From positions 16,273,001-16,337,000 of the forward strand of contig JARHVA010000001.1 of the NCBI GenBank assembly GCA_037957365.1: a DNA stretch of 64,000 nucleotides, given 5' to 3'. The translations under genes and the position numbers were made by a program. Origin of the DNA: Torreya grandis (Eukaryota > Streptophyta > Pinopsida > Cupressales > Taxaceae). The notes beneath the pieces are model-generated. The model had not been told where the DNA came from. It searched no databases and saw only the letters and a program-made list of their open reading frames with translations. This document shows positions 35,263-46,317 of this stretch, in pieces; within the stretch, counting starts at the first letter, position 1; each line of letters starts with the position of its first letter.

Positions 35263-37400
35263 TGTTTTAACTTTAATATGCATGATGAACCCATATCCAA
35301 GGAGGATATTGAGTTTGTCATTTCCATAATGAACCCAAAAAAAGCACCAAGCCCAGATGGGATACCTATTTCTTTCTTTAAGACTTTTTGGGACATCATA
35401 GGTGAAGACGTCACTACTACAATCAATGAATTCCTAGAATTGGGATAGCTACTCAAGGAGTTTAATCACACTTTTCTCATGATCATTCCTAAGAAAGAAG
35501 GGGCATTAAATTTTGACTAATTTTAGATCAATCAATTTGTGAAATTCATTTTACAAAATCATCACTAAACTCATTGCCAAGAGAATGCAACCTATCATGG
35601 AGAAAATCATACAAGTTCAGCGAGGTAGATTTGTCTTGGGTAGACAAATCCAAGATAGGGTAATTATTGTTCATGAAGCTATTCATTCCATGGAAAATAT
35701 AAAAAATGAAGCCATGATCCTCAAGTGAGATATGGCCAAGGCTTATGATAGATTAGACTGGAATTTTCTAGATAGAGTGATGAATCAATTTGGTTTTAAT
35801 GAAAAAATCAAAAAAAATATTAGAGTTTGCATTTCCACCTACAATTCTTTAGTTCTTGTTAATGGCATGGCTCATGGATATTTTAGAAGTACCAAATGTG
35901 TTAGGAAATGTGATCCTTTATCACCTTTCTTATTCATTATTATGGCAGAGTCACTAGTAGGATTTTGAAGGCTTTAGTGGATGGACAACTTCGAGGCTCC
36001 AAACCAGCCAAGCAGGTAGAGCCCATTACTCATCATTAGTTCAAAAATGATACTATATTATTAGCTAAATCCTCAATCTAGGAATTCAAGACCTTAAAAA
36101 GAGTTTTGGTCATGTACGAAAAGGAGAAAAATCATAAAATTAATTTTGACAAGAGATCTATTTATTTTTTCAACACTACAAAAGGAAGACAAAATAGAAT
36201 TGCAATGATTTTGGGATGCCAAATAAATATTCTACCATCTACCTATCTCAGCATGTCTCTTATTAGTAATCAACTCCAAATACGTGCTTGGAACTTGATA
36301 ATTGAAAGATTACAAAACAGACTTGTAGGGTGGAAAGGAAAACTCTTTTCTCAAGTAGGAAAAGTTGTTTTGATCAAATCGGTCCTATAAAGCCTTCTAA
36401 TCTATACTCTATCTCTTTTAAAACTACCAAAAGGAGTAGAGGAAATTCTCAAAAAAATTCAAAGAAACTTTTTATGGATTGACTATGAAGGTAAGAGTAA
36501 ATTTCACCTTGTAACCTGGAACAAAATCTATAACAGCAATAGATTTGGAGGACTACACATAAGAAATCTTCATTGGATCAATAAACCAAAGATTCCCAAT
36601 TTTATATGGAGATTCATAACAACTAAGTCAACCTGGGGCAAGATATTATCTCACAAATATATTCAAGGAAGGAATCCTTTAGTAATTTTGAAAGATGAGC
36701 AGTTTATTAGAGGGTCACATATCTGGAACTTTCTAACTAAAAATAGAGATGTCATTTTTGAAGGATCCATTTGGCACATGGGTAATGGCAGGAGTATAAA
36801 ATTTTGGGGAGACAAATGGAACATGGAATTTTTTCCCATTTAGAGTAATATTTAGTAGCACATATATGATAATATAATGCATAAATATGGATAGTTTTTA
36901 GCAAATTATTGGCAAACAAGAAATGGTATTAAATAATGGATTGATCTTAACCTAGATGGAGCCAATCATAATGAATAGATTAAAATATAAGATTCTAAAA
37001 AGGCTCTTAAAACCATCCATATTTATGAAATTGACAGGGCGGAAAAACTGATGTGGAGTGATTCTTTTGATGGAAATTACAATGTTAAATCTGGGTACGA
37101 TAGGATCTCCCATAATCAAGAATCTGAGGTGAGCTGAAAAGGAGTTTGGAACAAATTCCTTACCCTAAAAATAGGTTTTTTCACCTGGGTATCCATACAA
37201 GATAAAATATTGAACTTTGATAATTTAAGATAACTAGGATGCACTATAACAAACAAATGTGTCTTATGTAAAGAAGAGAATAAAATTGCCTTTCATCTTC
37301 TCATCAATTGCACATTCACATTGAAAGTTTGGAACTTCTTCTTGAGTAAATTCAACATTTCATGGGTCCATCTAAGATCTCCCATCAATTTTTGGTTATC
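35263..37400 (+). pseudogene. LINE ORF2: reverse transcriptase and zinc-binding region
   Basis: A 5'-truncated plant L1-type LINE. RT begins near the NMHDEPISKEDIEFVI segment (about 35278) and shows KKAPSPDGIPISFFKTFWDI (about 35338-35397), IPKKEGALNFD (about 35484), MAKAYDRLDWNFLDRV (35732-35781) and CDPLSPFLFIIMAESL (about 35908-35957). The catalytic FADD box reads FKND (about 36041-36052), so the active site is lost. Further on come YEKEKNHKINFDKRS (about 36116), RLVGWKGKLFSQVGKVVLIK and a zinc-binding CVLCKEENKIAFHLLINC (about 37258-37311). Endonuclease and ORF1 are absent. The frame changes between 35448, 35732 and 36106. It lies inside D and is therefore younger than D. Confidence 0.9.
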
Positions 37401-38250
37401 TTGGAGATGACGTTTTAAAAATCCTTGCCTAAATTAGATATGGAACCTCACCCTTATACATATTTGGTGGGAGTTATGGGGAGCTAGAAACAACATAATA
37501 TTTAGAGAAAAGAAGAACAATATCAAAGTGACCTCTGAAATAATTTTCATAGCTATCAAGGAGAATTAAAATTCTAATAAAATTTAAAAAATCAAGGAAC
37601 TTCATTCTTTTGAATGAATAACTACACAAAACTGGCAGATTGATCCATCTATCATAGGAAAATTAGATTCGAAGGAGGAAATTTGAAAGAGAACTAAGTG
37701 GAATGCCCCAACTGAAGGATGGATGAAACTTAATTTTGATGGTGCTTCAAAAGGGAATATAGGAATTTTAGGAGGAAGAGGAATCATCAAAGATGTTGTA
37801 GGGAAATTTATTGGGGAATATATAGGGGATATGGTCATAAAGACTAACCACTAAGTGGAAGCATTAGCTACCCTTTGGGGCATCAAATTAGCCAAACAAC
37901 TTCACGTCTAAAATATAGAGGTGGAAGGGGACTCCATGAACATTACCAATTATTTAATTGGAAAACACCCCCCAAGTTGGACTATAAAAAATATAATTGA
38001 TGAGGCTAAGAAAATTATAAACTCTTTCCAATAGGTGTACATTCAACACACGTATAGGGAAGGTAATGGAATTGCAGACTAGTTTTCCAATAAGGGAACT
38101 ATCAATGTGGGCTTCAAAACTTAGCTAGATCATGAGGATTTACCTAGAGAGTTGTTACTAATAACTTCCAATAAAGGAAAAAATACTTCTATTAACACAT
38201 AGTACCCTCATTCTCTACCTCTTGATTAGGGGGGAAATGAAGGTCTCGAT
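37401..38250 (+). pseudogene. LINE ORF2: C-terminal RNase H domain
   Basis: Plant L1 LINEs often carry an extra RNase H at the end of ORF2. Here LNFDGASKGN (about 37729-37758), VEALATLWGIKLA (about 37854-37892), VEGDSMNI (about 37921-37944) and REGNGIAD (about 38055-38078) supply the four acidic positions in order (D, E, D, D). A W-rich segment just upstream (about 37445-37500, LIHIWWELWGARNNIIF) links it to the zinc-binding part. Stops are mostly TAG and TGA. The domain would remove RNA from the RNA-DNA hybrid. Confidence 0.88.
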
Positions 38251-38458
38251 AAGTATTTAGGAACTTAGTCTCTTTGTTTAATCCTTTTTGGGAGAATCAT
38301 CTATAAAAAGTAAATGAACATGTTGAGACTCATAATTCATCTCATGGTAAGCTAAATTATGTATAAAATTAGCATTATAGAGGAGGCAAAAAAGACATCC
38401 CAAAACCTTGGGTGAATAGTAACATTATCATGGGATTACCCAATAAAATTGAGCCTAA

Positions 38459-39999
38459 GATGTAACTAGAGGTCAAATAAAATACAAAGTCTAGAATTCT
38501 CTTCAGGTGGGTGGTCTCACAAGATTCATCGAGAACATTGAAGGCTTTAATAGACACATGTATATACAATTTGCCAAAGCCTAGGAAGAAAAGGTTGTCA
38601 ACATTAATGGGGTAACACTTGCAATCATAGAGGAGTTGATCACTCATGTGATGAGCCTGATTATTGAATATGCCAAAATTTAATACACCCATAGAGACTA
38701 TAAATAAGATAGAGGCTTTTTTAGAGGAGGGTGAATAGTTGAATTAACTCCACAAAGGATTTGATAGGGAATCCTTACCCAAACCGTATGCTAAGATAGA
38801 TTTTCATCTTATTTAATATGTTACACTAGAGGGTTAGTAAAATGTAGTCAGGTGGTCCATGTTTAGAATGTTAAAATACTTTAGGCATGGAATATCTTTC
38901 AGCCTCCCTTTTTCATTCTTAAATATATAGAAAATTACATCCAAAAATTCAAAAATGGGAATTATACAGCCCCAAGACATGAGGGAGTTATTTTCCTCAT
39001 TTAAAAGTATTTCAAGGTCATGAATCAAATAATGTCATATCTTTTCCATAAAAAGGAATAAAAAACTAAAGAAGAGCCAGTGGACTTGAGAAAGATTAAG
39101 AAAATTTAGATCAAATACCTGAGTAGTCTGAGTAGGGATGCTAGTAGTAAGATGAAAGAGACCTATAAAGAAAATGCTATGAAAGAAAAGGAGATAAACA
39201 AGAATAGGAGTGTATAAAAAATAACCTCATAAGAGCTTCCAAATGTACCAATGTTGATAGATACAATCTTGAAATAAAGGGTTTCAAAAAGCAACATACC
39301 CCTCCTCATAAAAAAGGGGCAAGGAAATTTATAGTTATGGATAGAGACAACAAAGAGAGGGAAAAATGTAGCATTAAGAAGGATATAACTAAAATGTAGA
39401 GTAATACTCAGATAGGGGTTAACAATCATAAGTAAAATAATCAAATAGATAATACAAAAAAAGAGGAGACTAACCAGTCTCAAAAGGACAAAAATAAAGG
39501 GTTCAATCAATTTACAAATTCACTCAAAATTAGGGAGAACACTGATGAGTTGACTGAAGAACTGGACCTACAAAATTCTCTCATGAGGTGGTTCATGAGG
39601 GAAATATTGAGCCTCAAAATTACAATGAACATAATTCAACATGAAAATTAAAAGTTATCCAAACCCTAGATTGACAAAGAAGAGCATTTACATATTCAAA
39701 CACTGAGTTTTAGGGTAGATCTCCTTGAGCATGCAAATGAGCATATTCAGAACAAACTTAATTTCATTATTAACTATAGAAAATCCATAATTAATGGAGG
39801 TATATAAGATATGGAAAACCTTTGGGCTCACCTCAAACACTTATTTGACCCCAGCTATACTGGTAAAGGAAAAGAGATAAAGGGCCAAAGTAGTAGAGAA
39901 ATACACAACATTAACTACAAAAGTATTATCAGTAAAATTGACTTCAATCTTAGCAACATGAAGGCATGTTGGGAAGACATTTATGGAAGTATGGATTAA
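38459..39999 (+). pseudogene. decayed ORF of unknown family, globular then coiled coil
   Basis: I do not recognise this protein. It reads in frame 2 at 38459-38700 (GGLTRFIENIEGFNRHMYIQ and VNINGVTLAIIEELITHVMS), in frame 0 at about 38724-39050 (MFRMLKYFRHGISFSLPFSF, KMGIIQPQDMRELFSSFKSI) and in frame 1 at about 39061-39999. The last part is rich in Lys, Glu, Gln and Asn with many TAG and TAA at likely Gln codons, then has heptad-like sequence (ENTDELTEELDLQNSLMRW; DLLEHANEHIQNKLNF). Almost all stops are TAG or TAA. The frame-1 segment of over 900 bases shows no indel, which supports a once-real gene. It lies between the LINE RNase H and a LINE-like 3' end, so it may be an extra LINE ORF or cargo of D. 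Confidence 0.5.
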
Positions 40000-40206
40000 T
40001 ATTTGTTTTCTACTTAATCAGGAGTGGTCTATCAGTTATTCCTTAGTTGCCTTTGTTCTGTATCTTTTTTATGCTCTTTTCTTAGGTTGTCTCTAGCTCT
40101 TGTTCTTCTATGTTTTGATGTAATTCTAGGCTTTGGGGACCCTATCTCAAAAAAATCCTCTATTTTAACCTCAATAAAAAAATTTAATATGCTTAATAAT
40201 GAATTT
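40000..40206 (+). other. possible LINE 3' end
   Basis: A T-rich stretch, then TTTGGGGACCCTATCTC (about 40132-40148), then AATAAAAAAATTT near 40172. Plant LINE 3' ends commonly have a GGGGACC-like block followed by an A-rich or AATAAA tail. If correct, the LINE spans 35263 to about 40200 and includes the unknown ORF. No clear target duplication was found. Confidence 0.4.
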
Positions 40207-40576
40207 TAAATCTCTCATCTTTATTTGGTAAACATTCTCAATTTCAAACCAAAACAATAACGCCATACTTCCAATCTTTTAAAAAATATTTTTTTTTTTG
40301 TTAAAGTTATTTTTCAACTTTATTTTTTGGTTAAATTTTTTATTATTAGTGGCATTAATATTTTTTTAAATAATTCTTTTTAACATTTCTTAATGTTTTA
40401 GTGTGGTCTTATTTTTACAAATTAATTGATTTATATTGAAATAAATTGATTTCACACTTTGTAATTATCCTAAATTTGTATTTTAACTATTTTTTATTTT
40501 TTTAAGTTAAAAAATTATGTATTCACATGTAACGTCATTTAAGTTAACCATTTTTTAGCATTCGAACAATCTATGA

Positions 40577-41290
40577 ACATATTTGCTTTTCAAAATAATG
40601 AGATTCTTGCTCTCAAACATGAAATATAATGTTACAATTGTTTCTTTACAAACATTCTTTAATGCACATGTGGATATAATGAAATCTTCTTTTTACACTT
40701 TGAATAAAAAAATTACATTTTTTCTAATGTTAATATTTATAATAATCATTGTGCTTCTACTCAAAATCAAACTTCTTTGAACACTTCTTCAACCAATCTT
40801 GGATTAAAAATCATGCACAGTATAGGGTATTTAGGTGGTGCACTTGGTAATTGTGAAGATAGAATTCTTGAACCTATTTTTCTTGAATCTAATGTAAATT
40901 GTAAAGTTGTTTGTTTTAATAATTCTCTTGATTCTATTATAAATTTAAAATTTTATCATCCTCCCCATTAAAGGACTTATAATATAACTTCTTCTAATTA
41001 TAATGATTGGAATGCTCATGTTTTGGTTTAAAATGTTAAACCTTATGTGCATTGTAAAAAATATGGGCATCGTATATCTAAATGTTGGAAATCATACCCA
41101 TATAAATATTTTCATAAATCCATGCACAATATATTTCATTATTGGAAAACAACTAAATGTCTTATCTCTAAAGGTAAAATTGTTTGGATTCCTAAAAAAA
41201 GAATCTTCTAGAGACTTTGATATGTCTTCTTGTGATAATTCTTCTGCTTCACGCAGAATATATTTTTTAAGTGACACATCTTCTTTATCT
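40577..41290 (+). pseudogene. Element D gag remnant with zinc knuckle
   Basis: An open stretch (40777-40971) with LNTSSTN and ESNVNCKVVCFNNSL leads to a zinc-knuckle-like YVHCKKYGHRISKCWKSYP at about 41041-41097. In copia-type gag this is CX2CX4HX4C; here the first Cys is Tyr (TAT) and the spacing to GH is kept. It ends within 250 bp and no protease or later domain follows. It is weakly supported as gag of D. Confidence 0.5.
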
Positions 41291-41792
41291 CCATTTTGAT
41301 TAAACCCAAACTTTTATTCTATATTTCTTGATTTTTATTCCATAGGATATATCCTTTAACTGACTTCTTTTTATGTAGGTTTACGGACTTTATGATGGAA
41401 GTTGTCTTTACTCAAATTTTCTTAGTTGTACATCTACTTTTATTACATTATGTATGTAGATTATATTTTTGGCATACTTATTATTTATTTTTAAATATTA
41501 GTGTAAGTATGTTTATCTTATAGGGTTTATGGATCATTACTCTTTCTTGTTGGTCTTTGTTCTACTACAAATCGACCACATTTTCTGAAGAAGATTCTTA
41601 GAGTTTCTTGGTGATCACACTTTCTTCCTTGTTACGTTTAGTAACACCTTCTCTTCTTTCTTCTCTAAAATTTTATAATTCCTCTTAAAATAAGTTTTTA
41701 TTAAGGGGGAGTATTATGCAATTTCAAATCCCTTCTTTTTTTGTAAAAGGTTCTCTCCACTTTTGTAAGCTTAATTTAAGCTTAAAGAGGAG
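41291..41792 (+). other. Element D 3' untranslated region and polypurine tract
   Basis: T-rich, no gene. TTAAGGGGGAGTATTATG (41702-41719) looks like a first purine tract, and TTAAAGAGGAG (41782-41792) lies directly against the 3' LTR. Confidence 0.55.
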
Positions 41793-41857
41793 TGTTAGAG
41801 AATTAAGTTTAATTTGGATCCTTCCTATAGATTTCTAAGCTTATCCTAATTTTTATG
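41793..41857 (+). repeat. Element D 3' LTR, first segment
   Basis: It starts TGTTAGAGAATTAAG after the purine tract and matches 34014-34077. It ends at TTATG where element E is inserted. Confidence 0.85.
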
Positions 41858-42145
41858 TGAAAGAGTTCACAACACTCTTCAATCAAGATCTCTCCAACAC
41901 ACCATTACTACAACCATGAGTACTTCAGCATACATAATGATTAAACTAACTATCAATAGATAAAACAATTGTTATTCAGAAAAAACATGTATAATATAAT
42001 AGATAACCCTTGCTTAAGTAGGCAAGTATAAATAAGAATCAAGCTAATCTAAGTAATGTGGGATAAATCCCCACATAAGACAAAACTAGGAAAATCATAA
42101 AAATTCTAGCTAGAACCTAGCAAGCATGAAAAATATAGTCTAACA
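41858..42145 (-). repeat. Element E 3' LTR
   Basis: On the minus strand it begins TGTTAGACTATATTTTTC and ends CTCTTTCA. It matches 45539-45801; shared landmarks are ACTTAAGTAGGCAAG and GTGGGATAAATCC. Confidence 0.92.
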
Positions 42146-45100
42146 CCCCTCTCAAGTGAAACTAAGGGCTAATAATAGAGGATGCAGTGTGAAGCCATAT
42201 GTCCCTATAGATGCCAATTCATATTGTCAGAGTACATGGATGTCAAGTCATTGTAAACATCAAGTGAAATTAAGAATGGTATTAAATATGAGGATCATTT
42301 AATATGAACATTACACTAGAGAATACTATGTAAAATGATGAACTTGAGGAAGCATTGCTTAAACATCTTCCAACAAGATGGTGAGATGTGAGCACAAATA
42401 CTAGTGAGGGTGCCACACTAGTGTCACTAGGGGGGATACCATAGGTGTCACTATAAGAATCATCAATAAGAATATGGATTCAAGTAAAAAATACTCATAT
42501 GGGTTTTGATAAACAAAGTGCCTAAATAAGATATCCATGTACAAAGGAAGAATCTAGAAAACACTAAAAAAAGTGCAAAATATGTATATAACTCCCATAA
42601 AGTGGAGAAAAGATAGAAAAACCATAGGAAAAACTTTCCCAAAAGAGATAAAATAAGAAGAGAGAGCTATAAATTCCCTAAAATATGATGTTTAAGTAGT
42701 TTGCACTCTATGTACTTGCAAGTCACAAAGGAACTCAATCTACGTGAGTGGTCTGAATCCACTACTCAATTATAAAAATAAATAACATTAGGATTCACCA
42801 TAATAACATCAAAAAATAAGACTGTTAGTGATGATGAAAGTATAAGATATTATTGCATGTGCAAGGAACATTCAACACTTAAGAAGCAAAATGTACACCA
42901 CACCCATCCTATACTATTGACTAGGTGGAGTGATGGAAAAAAAACTATATGAATACCCCCTATAATGCTAAATGGGTAGAGTGGATAAAAAACATCTACA
43001 CAAGTGGTCTAATTCCACTACTTGAATACCAAATAAGCTAACACTATATACACAAGAATAGCTCCACATCATGTTGAAAGAGACTATCGAATTGTTGAAG
43101 AAGACAAGATGACATTGAGATTGATCAAAATAATTACACTTCAAGTTGTGGGAGACTATCAAATATCAAAAAAGTGGTGTTAAAAAGATAGATAAGGTCT
43201 CTCAAATATGATGGTCCATGGTGGTGATAGAAGAGACAATCAACTAAAGAAGTGAAAAAGTGTCCAAAATAGAGCACATAAATGCATGAAGGTAGATAAG
43301 GTTGAATCAATAAATCCCTCATACAACTTTATAAATTAGTGTGAGTACAATATATCCCATACATTAAATACCAAATGAAAACAATGAAGACACTAAATTT
43401 CACCAAAATAGCTCCAAACAAAGAGACTATCAACCTATCAAAAAGCCATCAAGTATCAAGAGAGATGTTCCAAAAATAAGGGATCAAAAACGTGTCTCAG
43501 TCGACTAAGGCAAGGAGGTAAGAAAGGGGCCTTGATGGAGACATGACACAAACTACAAGTGTGAAAAATGTGCCAATGCATAAACTAGAAAAAAACATGT
43601 GTGGGCTGATGGAAGAGTGGCAAATGGAAAAAAATATATCATGTATACAAAAACACACTCAAAATGATCAGCGACCAAAAAACAACAATCTACAAAACAC
43701 ATACAAAGGATCTTGGACTCAACCAAAAATTCATTTGAAATAATGCAACATGCAATATTGGGTATAAGTGGTACAATAAAAAAATTGGTAGGGACCATAG
43801 CATAGTTAACCCCCTAAATATGTCACTTTATAAATTTAGTGAATTTATAATAAAAATAAGACTAATAGAATGGGAATGAAAAATAAATCACTTTTGTAAA
43901 AAGTGGCACTTAAATCCAAGTTACCAAGTAAAAGTTATGGATAATAACATCTCCTGTCATTAATGACTTATTTAATGAACTTACACTTCAAAGTTCAAAA
44001 ACACTTGACCAAATATAGGGTAAGGTATACTTCTATCCACTCATTGTAACTAGAACAAAACCACCAACCTCTTCAAGTCAAAAAAAGTCAAAAAAGAACC
44101 CGTCGTCTTGATCTTTACAAAGATTTCCACATCATAATACATTATTTTTGTAAAAAAAATAATAAAAAATGAATTCCTTTCAAGAAAGAATGCCTCCACA
44201 ATAAAGAATGCCTCCACAATATTCACCTCCCTTAGGCAACTCCACCATATACAACAAATTCACCTTATCGTGATAATGTCCCCCCCACATGTTAAAAAAA
44301 ACTTGTCCACTTTTATAATTTCCCCCCACAAGAATGCTTCCAAACAAAAGCTTTATAATATTAAATCACTAATGTCAAGTGATTTAAATGATTTGGTTTT
44401 TAAAATCATTTAGACTTTTGTTTTAAAATAAAATTCAAACAACTTTTGACCACCAAATAAACTTCGTCTAAAAACACTAAATATTCATCAATACCACTAA
44501 AAATTGTAAAATACCCTAAATTAGTCAAAAAATAATTTTGACTTGACTAATTTGAAAAACACATGAATATATTGCATAGATTTGACTACGTGATTGGGTG
44601 GTTGGAAAACCAATGTGCAAAGAATGTGGTTTGTGAGGGAAGAGAGACCAATGTGGGTAAATTAGCAAGGAATAAATGTCACAAAAAGTGAGTCTTTGCC
44701 ATGTAGGTTGATCAAAGACCCTGAATAGAAAAAGTTAAGTGACTATAGGGTTTAGATTGGTGAGGAAGTGACCATAGGAGAGGAGAATGGCATCTTAGGA
44801 TATAGAGCCAAGTGCAAACCCTATAATGCCTAAAATTACATAGGTGAATTATAGTAGATGTATGGAGGTCACTAATACATAACATAGTTTAATGGAAATA
44901 GAATGATCCAAAGATAAACAAAATAACTCACCATGCTTCTAGTCTTAAAAAGGAAAAAAATATTAGATAGGTGGAACGCTCATAACTCGCATAGATTTGG
45001 AGTTCAAAGGCACCAAGCAGCTCAGTGTGTGGAGCATAGATCTGTGTAACTCCCTAATTTTAAAACCCACTAGTATTCAGATTATCTAGAGAGTCCACCA

Positions 45101-45522
45101 CTGCATTCACCACCAATTTCCAAACACCAACCATCAAGCAGAGAGCAAAATATATTTACTACATTTGCATTAATCAAATCAGGTAATCAATGCAAACTTC
45201 ACAAACTTATCTTCTTATGACATTTACATGACACCTTTGAGAGAAAATGAGTGGTTTTATTCTCAACATGAATGGATAAAACATGGTTCTCCATGTAACA
45301 TTCACTTGAGAGAATCAAAATCTAACTGTGAGTGTTGGAGTATGGTAGTCATGGGTGAAAGGAACCCAAGTGGAGGATATAACCAAATCTACCTATAAAA
45401 AACCTCAACACATACACAGAAGAAGAACTATATGACAAAGCCCAAAATGACAAATAAGGGATTAAAAAGGTGTATGGCCCAAATAAATATAAAATAAGCC
45501 AAGATAATTAATGGCTTAAGGA
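42146..45522 (-). other. Element E interior, no gene recognised
   Basis: Several phrases recur (for example 'aagtgagtctgaatccactac' at about 42745 and 'aagtggtctaattccactac' at about 43002, and 'gactatcaa' words at 43083-43450), suggesting degenerate internal repeats. Small frames at 42968-43162, 43134-43322 and 43543-43798 have no known motif. Nothing reads as gag or pol. Confidence 0.55.
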
Positions 45523-45538
45523 GACCACTTTGATACCA
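45523..45538 (-). other. Element E primer binding site
   Basis: The minus strand reads TGGTATCAAAGTGG, an initiator-Met-type site, directly against the 5' LTR of E. Confidence 0.88.
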
Positions 45539-45801
45539 TGAAAGAGTTCACAACACTCTTCAACCAATATATCTCCAACATATCATTACCATAACCATGA
45601 GTACTTCAGCATATACAATGAATAAACTAACTATAAACAAAATTAGTTATTATTCAAAAAAAATCATGTATACTAAAATGGATAACCCCTACTTAAGTAG
45701 GCAAGGATAAATAAGAAGAAAGCTAATCTAAGCAATGTGGGATAAATCCTCGCATAAGATAAAACCTAGAACCTAGCAAACATGAGAAATATACTCTAAC
45801 A
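45539..45801 (-). repeat. Element E 5' LTR
   Basis: It matches 41858-42145, with a deletion of about 25 bp near its right end. Minus-strand termini are TG and CA. Confidence 0.92.
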
Positions 45802-46317
45802 TTATATGTGTGTGTATTTATTATTTATATCAATGCATTCTATTATAGACTTTTAAGGTATCACTCACCTCTTTAATCCATTTTTAGGCTTTGGAGTTAT
45901 TGCATATAACTCTTATCCCCTCACATGGTACACACATCCTTTCCACTTGTAAAAGGATTAGGGACACATGGCACACATGTTGAAATTTACATGTAACTCT
46001 TTATTCCCTCTACCTCTATTAATTAAGCTATTATCTTCCTCAGTTTTCATGTGGAACAATATTAATCTTGATTTTACATCCTTGTGATGCTCTTTTGGCC
46101 TCAAGTCATTTTCTCTCTCACTCTTATCATCTTCATGCTATTGTACTATGAATGATTATTATTGCAAGGCTTATTAATTGATTGTGTATTTTTTCATAGT
46201 TTGATGGCTTCCCCACTTTTCAAATATCTCACCTCAACTTTATGCTAATATTATTCTTTAATCTATTTCATTGCTCATTCAATGTTATTCTAAGTGGTCT
46301 TAGTTAATTTCCTAATA
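45802..46317 (+). repeat. Element D 3' LTR, second segment
   Basis: It resumes with TTATATGTGTGTG (first five bases are the target duplication of E) and matches 34073-34592 to its end CCTAATA. Confidence 0.9.

Larger units (their letters stand above)
41858..45801 (-). mobile_element. Element E: LTR element without recognised genes
   Basis: Direct repeats 41858-42145 and 45539-45801 bound the element. The primer site lies beside the right repeat in minus orientation and a purine tract (AACACCCCTCTCAAG on plus) is beside the left repeat. Flanks TTATG (41853-41857) and TTATA (45802-45806) are a likely target duplication. The 3.4-kb interior has no gag or pol motif on either strand; it is AT-rich with Lys/Asn codon runs. 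It is a non-autonomous LTR element (LARD-like by plan). It splits the 3' LTR of D and is therefore younger than D. Confidence 0.88.
34014..46317 (+). mobile_element. Element D: LTR retrotransposon nested in F
   Basis: LTRs are 34014-34592 and, interrupted by E, 41793-41857 plus 45802-46317. Both are about 577 bp once E and its target duplication are removed. Flanks TACAA (34009-34013) and TGTAA (46318-46322) would be a duplication differing by two transitions. The interior holds a decayed initiator-Met primer site, an inserted LINE, an ORF of unknown type and a gag remnant with a zinc knuckle, but no LTR-type pol. It splits F between gag and pol and so is younger than F. LTR divergence is clearly higher than in H or C by eye. 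Confidence 0.85.

Noticed and set aside
39163..39510. Minus-strand frame of 115 codons resembling a multi-span membrane protein
   Set aside because: Antisense of the Lys/Glu/Asn-rich plus-strand frame, which always gives Phe/Leu/Ile in reverse.
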